Assembly: GCA_016214905.1 (NCBI GenBank)
Contig: JACRMQ010000001.1
Coordinates: forward strand, 62,001-126,000
Source: Ignavibacteriales bacterium
GTDB lineage: Bacteria > Bacteroidota > Ignavibacteria > UBA10030 > SZUA-254
Direction: 5' to 3'
DNA length: 64,000 nucleotides
Both the position numbers and the translations under genes were made by a program. Within the stretch, counting starts at the first letter, position 1. Each line of letters opens with the position of its first letter. A model generated the notes under the pieces. The model was not told the origin of the DNA and ran no database searches. It worked only from the letters and a program-made list of their open reading frames with translations. Below, one piece after another: positions 7,393 through 16,859 of this stretch.

Positions 7393-10300
7393 TTACTTCA
7401 TCAGCATAATTTTACGAACCGCGCTGAATGCATCTGCGTTCATGCGGATAAAGTAAACACCGCTTGCCACAGATGAAGCATTCCACTCAACTGTATGATA
7501 ACCGGCTTCTTTCACTTCATCAACAAGAGTCGATACCTTTTGACCCAACAGATTGTAAACAACAACCTGCAAGCGTGCCGCTTTAGGCATGGCAACCTGC
7601 AAACGTGTTGATGGGTTGAACGGATTCGGGAAGTTTTCGCTCAACGAAAATTCTTTAGGCAATGTTCCGCCGTTAAGAACTTTAATATTTAACTTGCTGT
7701 TTCCGGTTTTCGTGAATTGAGCCGAGCCGGTGCCGACAAGTTCTTTCGTCTTGAATGTTTTACCGTTGTTGTAATCGGCAAGAACGAATGACTTACCGGT
7801 TTGATCTTTGATGTTCCAACTAATTGAGAGCGGGCTGTTTTCCGTATTGATCGTTATCGGATACTCAACCGGCTCAACAATATTTTTCGCGTATGTAGCA
7901 ACAATGCCGCCTGTTCCAAAACGCGCGTCGAACGATGTTGCTTCCATAGCTGCCGGCGGTAATTCGAATCGGTTCAGATCGATTTTTCTCTCGGCATCTT
8001 CGCCAAAATAAAGGACCTGATTGTTACCGTCACGATCGCTGATTGTAATAGTATTGAAATCAACGATTATTGGAACAGCGGGATTGAATTTCGCCAAACC
8101 GCCTCCGGTGTTCATAATAAGATAACCATTTTCTGTTGCTTTCACCCAATAACCAAATGTAGGTTTTATTGTGTCACTGATCTGGTATCCGCCTTCGAAA
8201 CGGAAGAAGGTACTGAGCGTGTTTGTTACAGGTAATACAGAGAAATCAGCAGCTAAGGCATTCGCCGAAAGCGCACCGACCATATTCCATCCTTCTACTA
8301 TTGCAAGCGTATCAAGCGTGCGCGGTTTGCCGATCTGGCGCACAGTTTTGGTTGCGGGAAATTTCATCCAGTAACCTTTTTGGATGTTGAGTTGCGTTGT
8401 AGATTTGTAGGTGCCTTCATAATAAAATGCATTACCCGTAAAGCCCGGGAATAAATTTGAAAGCGCGTAATTTGCCGATGGCTCTTGTGTTTTGGGAACC
8501 GAGACCATATTCCATCCGGGCGGGAATGTGTACGTATCTCCAACACCACGAAAATCTGAATTTGTTCTAGGGTCAATATTCCAACGATTTACGCTGTAAT
8601 ATATTATACCGATGAGGGTGTCAATTTTATCCCCTGTATGGAGAATTTTATTTTTTATTCCTGCGCTTGTATCCCCTGCTATTACGCCGTATGAATGTAA
8701 ACCATCAGCGTTCACATAAATCGGATTTGAGCTGTTATCAACTTCATAGATTTGGGGATCGGAAAAATATGGTGCCGCGTTATTGACAGTGAGGTTGACA
8801 AACTTTACTAACATACCTTCCCACTGTTCCGCGGTTGTTGAAGCTGAGGCAAAAGTACTGGTTGTCAGTAGAACAGGATCTGGGACTTTACGTCCCGTTG
8901 CAAGAAGTGTAACATCTGAGACATTGTACAATTGTGTAACATTGTCGTTCTCGCTTACATACGCTTTAAAACGAATGCTATCGCCTTTCATATACCCGCG
9001 CAGAACAGAATCGGCAGCAGCCACCCAAATACCGCTCCATGGAGTGTTACCGGTTTGGATATACCAAACACCTGTACCCGTTAAACTTGAATGGGGTGTT
9101 TTCATCAAATCCGTTGTATCCGCAGTTATAGTCCCCGACACTGTAACTTGACCACCGTAGTACGGACTTCTGCCGTTTTTATAAGGAGTGTATTGAACAT
9201 CTTTAACACTCATTGGACCATCGATAACCTTATAGAAGAAGAATCCTTTACTCGTGTCGGTACTGAACCTGGGATCTGAATTGGCAAGTATCTGTTCATT
9301 GCCTACTGTATCAATTCCTTTAAAGAAATATTTTACTTCAGTCCCCGCCGGATACGGATTGTACTCTGAATCGATAATATATGATTGATAAGTTGAATCT
9401 GAAGTTACCATAGTCATCGTATCTGCAACCCATGGTCCGTTGTTGATGCTTTTAATTAAAACTGCTCTATATATTCCGAAACCACCTTGGTTATATCGAA
9501 CCGTTGCTTGGACGAGTACACTGTCGAGTGAAGTAACTGCAACCGGATATCTACGATGATATGTAACCGTGGGTAATGAAATACCTAAAACAACATCACC
9601 ATAAAATAGTGGAGCAATACGGTATCCTCGTTCACCTTCCATCCCGCTAGCTGTCGTTATAAATCCTCGTATTGTATCCACCCGCTGCCCAACAGTTGGA
9701 AAAGTTGCTTGCCAAACAGGATCCGGACCGAAAGGATGATCTGTTGGGGATCCGAAAGTGAAATATCGGGAGCAATCGTATGTTGAAATTTGATTCCCGG
9801 ATGCATCAACCATACTTATTGTGCCACGACTTGTATTGATGCGCGCATCGCAAGTTAAATTTACCAATTCAACCAGCATACCTTCGTATTGTTCCCCGCT
9901 TGTAAATTTAACAGCTCCACCCGGAGATTGGCCAACATAGAAATCAGAAACATTCTTCCGGATCGGCGTAGGCAGGGCAGCTTTACCCTTAAAAGTAATC
10001 TCAAATCCTGGAAGAGGTTTTAGCTGGGTTGCACTATATAATTGTCCGGCTGGAAACTCCTGGACCACGCCGGTAATTAATATCCTGTCACCTTGCTCAA
10101 GATTAAAATAACCTGCGGAGACCATTGCGGCAGAGTCTGCGTTTTCTGAACGCGCGAGAAGTCCACCCCATGAGCTCACTACTGGAAGTGTGTCGTACAA
10201 CAATAATGTTTTTCCTCGCGCCGTATATGTAATAACATTTGTTGGAACTACTACAATCGCATCCACGGTAACAGTATCATCATTGGCTGAAACTGTTCGT

Positions 10301-10527
10301 ACACGATCGGCGGCTTGCAATTTCCACTGTGCAGTGTTACTTATTGGCAGTGTCTCTGCAAGTGTGAGAGAATCTTGCGGCACCAATTGAATATCACGTA
10401 CAGAGACAAGCGGTGTCTCTACCCAAGTGTTTGTTAGTTTGTTGAATCGCTTTATTGTCTTATGCTCTGCGGCTTGTAAATTCATCGCGAACAATGTAAC
10501 AAGAGCTAAGAATAGCAATCGTTTCAT
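7393..10527 (-). CDS. Secreted OB-fold-like protein with T9SS sorting domain (long paralogue)
   Basis: A 1044-aa exported protein with a signal peptide (about 1-19, ending LQAA). It has two modules resembling the OB-fold domains of extracellular nuclease-associated proteins: the first near 80-290 (YEGMLVELVNL, ending in a DASGNQI segment), the second near 450-650 (GTGVWYIQTG, WEGMLVKFVNL, ending NIDPRTNSDF). About 250 residues follow with paired GWNMV...GYW segments, then a T9SS type A domain with NFPNPFNPST near 968. The 763-aa protein upstream shares the signal-proximal and OB-like regions but lacks the GWNMV part. No nuclease active site was recognised. AGGAG eight bases before the ATG supports the start. 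Function is unknown; secretion and surface sorting are the secure parts. Confidence 0.8.
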   Translation of the reverse strand: MKRLLFLALVTLFAMNLQAAEHKTIKRFNKLTNTWVETPLVSVRDIQLVPQDSLTLAETLPISNTAQWKLQAADRVRTVSANDDTVTVDAIVVVPTNVITYTARGKTLLLYDTLPVVSSWGGLLARSENADSAAMVSAGYFNLEQGDRILITGVVQEFPAGQLYSATQLKPLPGFEITFKGKAALPTPIRKNVSDFYVGQSPGGAVKFTSGEQYEGMLVELVNLTCDARINTSRGTISMVDASGNQISTYDCSRYFTFGSPTDHPFGPDPVWQATFPTVGQRVDTIRGFITTASGMEGERGYRIAPLFYGDVVLGISLPTVTYHRRYPVAVTSLDSVLVQATVRYNQGGFGIYRAVLIKSINNGPWVADTMTMVTSDSTYQSYIIDSEYNPYPAGTEVKYFFKGIDTVGNEQILANSDPRFSTDTSKGFFFYKVIDGPMSVKDVQYTPYKNGRSPYYGGQVTVSGTITADTTDLMKTPHSSLTGTGVWYIQTGNTPWSGIWVAAADSVLRGYMKGDSIRFKAYVSENDNVTQLYNVSDVTLLATGRKVPDPVLLTTSTFASASTTAEQWEGMLVKFVNLTVNNAAPYFSDPQIYEVDNSSNPIYVNADGLHSYGVIAGDTSAGIKNKILHTGDKIDTLIGIIYYSVNRWNIDPRTNSDFRGVGDTYTFPPGWNMVSVPKTQEPSANYALSNLFPGFTGNAFYYEGTYKSTTQLNIQKGYWMKFPATKTVRQIGKPRTLDTLAIVEGWNMVGALSANALAADFSVLPVTNTLSTFFRFEGGYQISDTIKPTFGYWVKATENGYLIMNTGGGLAKFNPAVPIIVDFNTITISDRDGNNQVLYFGEDAERKIDLNRFELPPAAMEATSFDARFGTGGIVATYAKNIVEPVEYPITINTENSPLSISWNIKDQTGKSFVLADYNNGKTFKTKELVGTGSAQFTKTGNSKLNIKVLNGGTLPKEFSLSENFPNPFNPSTRLQVAMPKAARLQVVVYNLLGQKVSTLVDEVKEAGYHTVEWNASSVASGVYFIRMNADAFSAVRKIMLMK

Positions 10528-10598
10528 AGAGGGGCTCCTAGAAGTTTTAGGTTGTGTAATGATGATTTTGTTATCGTTGACAGTATCGGAATATATTG

Positions 10599-10627
10599 AA
10601 TTTAAGAAAGTAAAATGGAATATTCAA
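10599..10627 (-). promoter_or_regulatory. Candidate promoter for the 1044-aa T9SS gene
   Basis: On the minus strand TTGAAT (10627-10622) and TAAATT (10604-10599) are 17 bases apart, predicting a start near 10592 and a leader of about 65 nt ending in AGGAGCCCCTCT before the ATG. It lies in the 351-nt gap 10528-10878, which otherwise holds only the hairpin at 10834-10870. The match is by eye. Confidence 0.35.
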
Positions 10628-10833
10628 CTTTTTTCCAAAGATTTTTGAATATTTTTAAAATTTATTTTGAAGACGAAATCTATCTTCGGGTTCCTGATTT
10701 ACCTGTTAGGATGAGATGTTCAAAAAATTAGTTCATCTTTATTTGTGGGTGATAACGCACAGTAAGTATAATCTGATGCCAGCGTGAAAGTAATTTATTG
10801 TCATTTTGGGATAAAAATGAGGAATATTGAATG

Positions 10834-10870
10834 GTAAGTGGACCACATACTTGAGATGAAGTCCACTTAC
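10834..10870 (-). terminator. Hairpin downstream of the 763-aa T9SS gene
   Basis: A perfect 10-bp stem (GTAAGTGGAC with GTCCACTTAC) encloses a 17-nt loop 8 nt beyond the stop of the minus-strand gene ending at 10879. The following minus-strand sequence has no good U-run. Its position suggests a 3' end structure. Confidence 0.45.
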
Positions 10871-10878
10871 ATATTTTC

Positions 10879-13170
10879 TTATTTTACAAGAAGCATACGT
10901 TTCATACTCGAATACTCACCGTTATTGACAATGAGCCTGTAGAAGTATACACCGCTGGAATGCTTCGTTGCATCCCAAGTAACTTGATAAGTACCTTGTT
11001 GCATTTGTTCGTTGACGAGCGTAGCTATCTCCTGACCGAGAAGATTAAACACTTTCAAAGATACATATCCGGAATTCAATATCCGATATTCGATATTGGT
11101 GTTTGGATTGAACGGATTAGGATAATTTTGGTTGAGTACAAAATTTGTCGGTAGCAAATCGTAACCGGGACCTGAAACATCGGTGATTGTTCCGAAGTCG
11201 GCATTGTTGCGCGGTACAAATTTATAACTGTTGAAGCTGTAATAAATAATACCTGTCAACGTTGAGATATGATCTCCGAGCTTAATGAGTGTCTTCCCGC
11301 CGGCTGTATCACCCGGAATATTTGTGTAACTATTTTTTCTGCTTTGTTGAACAAGCACAGGTCCGCTTCCGTCATCAACCTGATATTCAGTCGGGTCAGC
11401 AAAAGTAGGATTAATGCTGGTAACGGTAACATTATTTAAACGAACAAGCATCCCTTCATAAGATTCGGCAACAGGGTCGCCATTGCCGGCGCTGGAACTG
11501 ATTGAGGATGATTGTAATTCAACCGGTGCAGGTGTTTGATTACCGGTTGAATGAATTGTTACTACAGTAATTCTTTGTAATTTGGTTACATCATAATCTT
11601 CGGCAACAGATCCTGTTACAGTTATGCTGTCTCCGTTCCTCAAAGATTTTAGAGCGCTTAGCGTGTCGGAGAACCAGATACCGCTCCACGGAGAATTACC
11701 GGATTGCATATACCATGTACTTGTGCCACCGGATGGTTGAGTAATGTCAAGATGATCTATATCGGCAGTGACTATACCCGATAATGAAACAACCGCACCG
11801 AGATATGGTGTTCTTCCGTTCGTGAACGGTGTGTACTGCACATCCTGAATAGTCAACGGTCTGTTCAAAACATTATAAAAGAAAAATCCTTTAGATGTAT
11901 CAGACGAAGCACCACCGAAAGCGGAAGATGCTAGTGTCGTCATTTGCGCTGGTGTATCATCATCAACTGCCTCTATGAAATATTTTACAAATGTATTTTC
12001 GGGGAATTGGGGAATTGTAGCGTTGTATGTGCTATCGGATGACTTGTATGTCATCAGCAAAGAAACGAATGCGGCATTATCGACGCTGTATTTCAAAGTT
12101 ACGGATGATATTTTTCTGTCCGGTGCAAGAGTGTATGCTCTCACCGAAATTTTAGCGGAGCTGTCAGATGGAACAATAATCGGATTCCGTCGGTGCGTTG
12201 TGATCGATGGAAGCACTTTGCCGAAAACAATATCACCGTAATAAAGCGGACAGATACGATATCCGCGCGCTGCTTCGGAACCTGAATTAATAGTTATGAA
12301 TCCACGTATTGTGTCAATCTTCGATGCTATGAAAGAAGGTGACTCATATATAGCAGTCCAAATCGGATCTGGATAAGGATGGTCAGTCGTTCCACCTGCC
12401 TTCGTGAAATATTTAGAAGCATCCAGCATAGTAATCTGATTATTACTTGCATCGATCATACTGAATGTACCGCGAAGCGTATTCACTTTTGCATCAATTG
12501 TTAGATTCGTTAATTCCACAACCATTCCTTCGTACATCTCACCTTTAGAATACCAGATTTTTCCACCTGAAAATATTCCGGTATAAAAATCAGAAACATT
12601 CTTCGATATCGGAGTCGGTAGTGCCTTGCTTCCGATTATCTCGATCGCATATCCTTTAACCGGCTGAAATTGCGTGGCACTATTCATTGAAGTTGTTGGA
12701 TACTCTGATATCAACCCGGTGATTCTAACAATATCACCAGCTTCAGGATTCATGAAACCATCTTGAATTGCAGCAGCTGTATCATTTATCCCTGCCGACA
12801 AGTTATAATTTACACGCACCAATAATCCGCTCCACGATTGATTATCGCTTGTATCTCTTAACAACATTGTAAACCCCTTGGCAGTATAAGTAATAACCTT
12901 TGCAGGCACTATTACTAATCCTGTTACAACCACAGTATCACCCATGTGATCTGAGGTTTGCAATGTCCATCTTGCCGGGACAGTGTTTTGCAACTGATCT
13001 GCAACCAAGAGTGAATCTTGATGTACTTGCTGCACCCATTGGACTGAAACTTCGGGGTAAGCTGCCCAGCTATTCGTTAGCCTGTTATATCGTTGTATCA
13101 TCTGAGGTTCACCAGCATATAATCCAACCGAAATCAGAAGTAATACGAAAATTAGTAATGTTCTATTCAT
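10879..13170 (-). CDS. Secreted OB-fold-like protein with T9SS sorting domain (short paralogue)
   Basis: A 763-aa exported protein with a signal peptide (about 1-19, ending LYAG). It is clearly paralogous to the neighbouring 1044-aa protein: both begin the mature region with a QRYNRLTN/KRFNKLTN-type stretch, share the KNVSDFY segment, a YEGM[LV]V motif in each of two OB-like modules, and an HRR[YN]P linker. The C-terminus is a T9SS type A domain with NYPNPFNPNT near residue 685 and the usual SSGVYFYRL ending. It lacks the GWNMV region of its neighbour. AAAGGA precedes the ATG. The substrate or ligand is unknown; tandem duplication followed by domain gain or loss is inferred. Confidence 0.8.
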   Translation of the reverse strand: MNRTLLIFVLLLISVGLYAGEPQMIQRYNRLTNSWAAYPEVSVQWVQQVHQDSLLVADQLQNTVPARWTLQTSDHMGDTVVVTGLVIVPAKVITYTAKGFTMLLRDTSDNQSWSGLLVRVNYNLSAGINDTAAAIQDGFMNPEAGDIVRITGLISEYPTTSMNSATQFQPVKGYAIEIIGSKALPTPISKNVSDFYTGIFSGGKIWYSKGEMYEGMVVELTNLTIDAKVNTLRGTFSMIDASNNQITMLDASKYFTKAGGTTDHPYPDPIWTAIYESPSFIASKIDTIRGFITINSGSEAARGYRICPLYYGDIVFGKVLPSITTHRRNPIIVPSDSSAKISVRAYTLAPDRKISSVTLKYSVDNAAFVSLLMTYKSSDSTYNATIPQFPENTFVKYFIEAVDDDTPAQMTTLASSAFGGASSDTSKGFFFYNVLNRPLTIQDVQYTPFTNGRTPYLGAVVSLSGIVTADIDHLDITQPSGGTSTWYMQSGNSPWSGIWFSDTLSALKSLRNGDSITVTGSVAEDYDVTKLQRITVVTIHSTGNQTPAPVELQSSSISSSAGNGDPVAESYEGMLVRLNNVTVTSINPTFADPTEYQVDDGSGPVLVQQSRKNSYTNIPGDTAGGKTLIKLGDHISTLTGIIYYSFNSYKFVPRNNADFGTITDVSGPGYDLLPTNFVLNQNYPNPFNPNTNIEYRILNSGYVSLKVFNLLGQEIATLVNEQMQQGTYQVTWDATKHSSGVYFYRLIVNNGEYSSMKRMLLVK

Positions 13171-13252
13171 TTTTAATCCTTTTATATGTAATCAGTTTAA
13201 ATCTATATTAATCTGCGTAATCAAATATAAGCAAATAACATAACATTTCAGA

Positions 13253-14527
13253 TTAGATAATTTTAACGAGAAAATAATTCTTTCCGCCTTTTCTTAAAAC
13301 AATAAATTTGCCGTGGTATGCGTCGGTAACTAAAACTTTTTTCTCAACTTCGGCCACGCGGATATTGTTCAAATAAATTCCACCACCTTGAACAGCCCTG
13401 CGGGCTTCCCCTTTTGATTTAACAACCGTGGCAGTAACCATCAACTCGATAAGCGGAATACCTTCGCCGTCTAATTGATTTTTACCTATTTCAACAGACG
13501 GAACATCGCTGAAGATGTCTAAAAGTTCCTTCTCACTGACATCTGCAATTTCACCGCCGAAAAATATTTTCGTCGCTCTTTCTGCCTGTGCCAGGGCGGA
13601 TTCACCATGAAGCATTTTTGTAACTTCCTGCGCCAGAATTCGGTGTGCTTCCCTTTTTTCAGGAGCCACTTTTACTGATTCTTCTAATTCTGCTATTCTC
13701 TCTTTCTGTAAGAGCGTGAAGAATTTTAAATACTTCACAACATCCCTATCATCGGTCGTAATCCAAAATTGATAAAATCGATAAGGAGAAGTCAGCTCCG
13801 AATCGAGCCAGATTGTGCCGCCTTCAGTCTTTCCGAATTTGACACCACCCGATGTCGTTATTAACGGATAAACAATCGCGTACGATTCGGCACTTCGTAG
13901 TCTCCTGATTAAATCGATACCAGAAGTAATATTCCCCCACTGATCGCTGCCTCCCATCTGAAGCGTGCATTTGAAAAGGTCGAACAATTTAAGGTAATCG
14001 TACGATTGCAATATAGAATAGCTGAATTCGGTAAAAGACATCCCCTGCTCTTTTTCTAAACGCGATTTGACAGAATCCTTCGCAAGCATTTCGTTGATCG
14101 AAAAATATTTCCCAACGTCTCGGAGGAATTCCATCAACGAAAGTTTTGTGAGCCAGTCTGCGTTGTTCACCAATTTCGCGGGATTCGTTTTTGAGTCGAA
14201 ATCTAAGAATCGCGCAAGTTGTTTCTTGATACCCTCTAAATTGAACGCAAGGTCTTCAAGTGTGAGAAGTTTTCGTTCCTGCGATTTACCGCTCGGGTCA
14301 CCCACCATACCGGTTCCGCCACCTGCGATTGCAATAGGAATATGACCGGCTCTCTGCAAGTGAACAAGTCCCATAATGGGTAGCAGCGAACCAACGTGCA
14401 AACTGGGTGCGGTCGGATCGAATCCGATGTACGCGTTTACCTGACTTTCGGCTAAATGTTTTTCAATCCCCGGCGTTGAAGTATGGATAAAACCGCGCCA
14501 TTCTAGCTCTTTATAAAAATCTTTCAT
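13253..14527 (-). CDS. tyrS: Tyrosyl-tRNA synthetase
   Basis: Class I aminoacyl-tRNA synthetase charging tRNA-Tyr in the cytoplasm. The 424-aa length is normal. Visible marks are YIGFDPTAPSLHVGS (the HIGH-type signature, near 44-47), the tyrosine pocket segment GGSDQWGNI, the KFGKT loop (KMSKS equivalent, near 231), and a C-terminal S4 RNA-binding domain (LIELMVTATVVKSKGEARR...GGIYLNNIRV). It is a single gene on the minus strand, with a divergent small membrane-protein gene 360 nt away. Confidence 0.97.
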   Translation of the reverse strand: MKDFYKELEWRGFIHTSTPGIEKHLAESQVNAYIGFDPTAPSLHVGSLLPIMGLVHLQRAGHIPIAIAGGGTGMVGDPSGKSQERKLLTLEDLAFNLEGIKKQLARFLDFDSKTNPAKLVNNADWLTKLSLMEFLRDVGKYFSINEMLAKDSVKSRLEKEQGMSFTEFSYSILQSYDYLKLFDLFKCTLQMGGSDQWGNITSGIDLIRRLRSAESYAIVYPLITTSGGVKFGKTEGGTIWLDSELTSPYRFYQFWITTDDRDVVKYLKFFTLLQKERIAELEESVKVAPEKREAHRILAQEVTKMLHGESALAQAERATKIFFGGEIADVSEKELLDIFSDVPSVEIGKNQLDGEGIPLIELMVTATVVKSKGEARRAVQGGGIYLNNIRVAEVEKKVLVTDAYHGKFIVLRKGGKNYFLVKII

Positions 14528-14710
14528 TCAAAATCTTTCGTCAATTTAATTTTTAGTATTTGATAAATTACAATCTTCGGATTGAAAAAACAAATACAAT
14601 TCTTGCACGGTTTTAAAAAATGTTTTATCTTTACAAATTCGTTTTAAATAATCGATACAGATAATTTCTGATAGAGATATCTGAAAAATTCTTTAACAAT
14701 AAGAATACTC

Positions 14711-14777
14711 GTCACGCTGAGCTTGTCGAAGCGTGAATTTGGATCAAACTGTCATGGTTCGACAGGCTCACCATGAC
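14711..14777. repeat. Inverted pair of TGAGCTTGTCGAAG-type interspersed repeats
   Basis: Two copies of one short repeat face each other. The first (14711-14736) reads CACGCTGAGCTTGTCGAAGC and continues GTGA; the second (14751-14777), read on the other strand, has the same pattern with ATGGTGAGCCTGTCGAACCA at its core. Each copy is itself bounded by complementary arms (CACGCT/AGCGTG and GTCATGG/CCATGAC). They lie in the 360-nt divergent gap 14528-14887, which otherwise shows no gene; its last 60 nt are an A/T-rich low-complexity stretch (ACTAATGACTAATAACAAAT). The TGAGC(T/C)TGTCGAA core is a common dispersed intergenic repeat in many environmental genomes. Confidence 0.7.
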
Positions 14778-14887
14778 TGTTATTCTATTTTTCAGAAGTT
14801 GCTACTAACAAGCCAGAGCTTCGGATTTCTAAGTTTAAAAATACTACCAATTAACTAATGACTAATAACAAATGACCGATAACTAAA

Positions 14888-15484
14888 ATGGCTCTACGAG
14901 AAGAAGAACCAAAATTACCAAGAAAATATTTATTGCAGAAAGGAATCCCTTTATTCCTGCTCGCTGTATTAGTGTCTATCATTTTCCATTTTCTGACACA
15001 CGCTCTGTTCGGGAGTATAATCGGCAAATCGAATTTAGATATTGCCGGAAGTACTGAATTCGTAACCAACTATCATCCGGTTGCTGCGGCTGCCGGAACA
15101 ATTGTCACGCTCATTGTCGCGTTTGTTTCTTTTTGGTATTTTTTACACAATCCGCAAAACCTCTTCGCCGCTTCAATGGCATTCGTCAACGCGAGCATGC
15201 GCCTTACCGAAATTGTAACCGTGTTCATTCAAATGCTGATCTATAAGAAAACAACAGTCATTGCAGACGAATCGATCTGGCTTTCGCTCATTCATTTTAA
15301 CAATCCAACGCCGATTATTGTTTTACTATGCTTCTTATCTCTTGTGATTATATTTTTGACAATCATCATTGTACACGACTCAAGATGTATTCCGTACAAA
15401 TGGGGAATAGCGTTGATACTTTTTATTCTTCTGATACCACTTGAAAATTTTATATGGACACTCTTGAGGTTACTGGTTGCCTGA
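14888..15484 (+). CDS. Uncharacterised multi-pass membrane protein
   Basis: A 198-aa protein with a short charged N-terminus (MALREEEPKLPRK) and about four hydrophobic segments (roughly 18-38, 64-86, 136-156, 170-192). No family is recognised and no catalytic motif is visible. There is no clear Shine-Dalgarno sequence; the start is the first ATG of the frame and gives a sensible cytoplasmic N-terminus. It diverges from tyrS, and its last 15 nt overlap the tail end of the convergent hpnE gene. Confidence 0.65.
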   Translation: MALREEEPKLPRKYLLQKGIPLFLLAVLVSIIFHFLTHALFGSIIGKSNLDIAGSTEFVTNYHPVAAAAGTIVTLIVAFVSFWYFLHNPQNLFAASMAFVNASMRLTEIVTVFIQMLIYKKTTVIADESIWLSLIHFNNPTPIIVLLCFLSLVIIFLTIIIVHDSRCIPYKWGIALILFILLIPLENFIWTLLRLLVA

Positions 15485-16816
15485 CAATGCCAACACTTTA
15501 TTTGCCGCTTTAAAACCACTCATAACAGCCCCCTCGATAGTTGCCGGCAAGCCGGTATTTGTCCAATCCCCCGCGATGAAAAATCTTTTAATTTTAGATT
15601 CCGTCTCCGGTCTGATATGTTCGATGTCAACAGACGCGGAGATTGTTGCTCTCTTTTCGCGAATAACAAGTGAATCAATCACTTTTATATTTTTGCTTTG
15701 AGGATATATCAGTTGAATATCCTTCAAAGCTAATTTTATGATTTCATCATTGGCGAGATCAACATAATCATGCGCGGCGCTTATTACACCGGAAATATAT
15801 CCTGTCTGGTTTTTTGATGTTATGATGCGCCTCCGATTAAAAAACCAATGAAAATTTCGATCGATCAATCCTATTGAATCGAGATCCATAAAATCTTTTT
15901 CGTACCACAGATTCACCGAAACAATAGGTGAGTTCTGAATTTTACCGATATCGCAAAACGGCTTTTCTTTTCTCCATTCTTCAGGAATGATTTCCGACAA
16001 AGCGTAATTAGTAACCGCGCTAACAACTGATTCTGCTTCGAGGGTCTCACCATCCCGCGTGATTACACCTTTGATCTCTCCCTCTTTTAAGAATAATGAT
16101 ACAACTTGTCTGTTTAAAAATATTACCGCGCCATGGTTTTTTAAAAATCGGATTGCCGGTTCAGAGTAAAGTTCAGACTGACCAACTTTTGGAGTAAGGA
16201 TTGCCGAATCATTTTTTGAACCGAGGAATGTCGATCTCAGCGCACGGGCAAATAACAGTGCCGAAGCGATTTTTGGAGATTCATTCATAATCGATACTGC
16301 TATCGGATGCCAGAAATATTTTAGCGCGTTTTCCGATTGCCCTAACGATGTCAACCATTCATCGATATTTTGCTTTTCTAAGCGTCTCTCTGTTGAACTT
16401 GTCCAATTATTTATTGCAACCCCTACACGCAATAATTTAAATCGATCAATCGGACGTAAATGTTTGTAATCGAACAGCCCCAAAAGCAAATTAAACGGTC
16501 GCGGCAATTCCTTCAATAAAAATTCGGATTGACCTTTCATCGCATCAAAAAAAACAACTTTAGATCTTTCTTGATATGAAACCAGATGTCTGGTGCCGAT
16601 TAAATCTAAATAGTCTAAAAGATTATGGTAAGCGCCAACAAGCAGATGCTGACCGTTATCTACAACATCTCCTGTGGTTTTATCTACGAATGAATAACAT
16701 CTTCCTCCTAATCTCGGCGCTTGCTCAATTAGAACTATTTTCTTACCAACCCCGGCAAGTTTTACCGTAGCGGCTAAACCGCTTAAACCTCCACCAATAA
16801 TAATCGAATCGTACAC
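15470..16816 (-). CDS. hpnE: Hydroxysqualene dehydroxylase HpnE (FAD-dependent)
   Basis: Amine-oxidase/phytoene-desaturase-type flavoprotein of 448 aa that reduces hydroxysqualene to squalene, the last step of the HpnCDE route. The dinucleotide-binding loop IIGGGLSGLAA lies at residues 6-16, followed by IEQAPRLGGRCYSF and DNGQHLLVGAYHNLL. The second FAD signature is near the C-terminus (FIAGDWTNTGLPATIEGA). Its place directly after hpnD and hpnC (43 nt gap) supports this over a carotenoid desaturase. Its 3' end overlaps a convergent membrane-protein gene by 15 nt. Confidence 0.9.
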   Translation of the reverse strand: MYDSIIIGGGLSGLAATVKLAGVGKKIVLIEQAPRLGGRCYSFVDKTTGDVVDNGQHLLVGAYHNLLDYLDLIGTRHLVSYQERSKVVFFDAMKGQSEFLLKELPRPFNLLLGLFDYKHLRPIDRFKLLRVGVAINNWTSSTERRLEKQNIDEWLTSLGQSENALKYFWHPIAVSIMNESPKIASALLFARALRSTFLGSKNDSAILTPKVGQSELYSEPAIRFLKNHGAVIFLNRQVVSLFLKEGEIKGVITRDGETLEAESVVSAVTNYALSEIIPEEWRKEKPFCDIGKIQNSPIVSVNLWYEKDFMDLDSIGLIDRNFHWFFNRRRIITSKNQTGYISGVISAAHDYVDLANDEIIKLALKDIQLIYPQSKNIKVIDSLVIREKRATISASVDIEHIRPETESKIKRFFIAGDWTNTGLPATIEGAVMSGFKAANKVLALSGNQ

Positions 16817-16859
16817 TACCTTTTCTATGAAGTTAAATTTTTTCGGAAGGTTGCATGGA

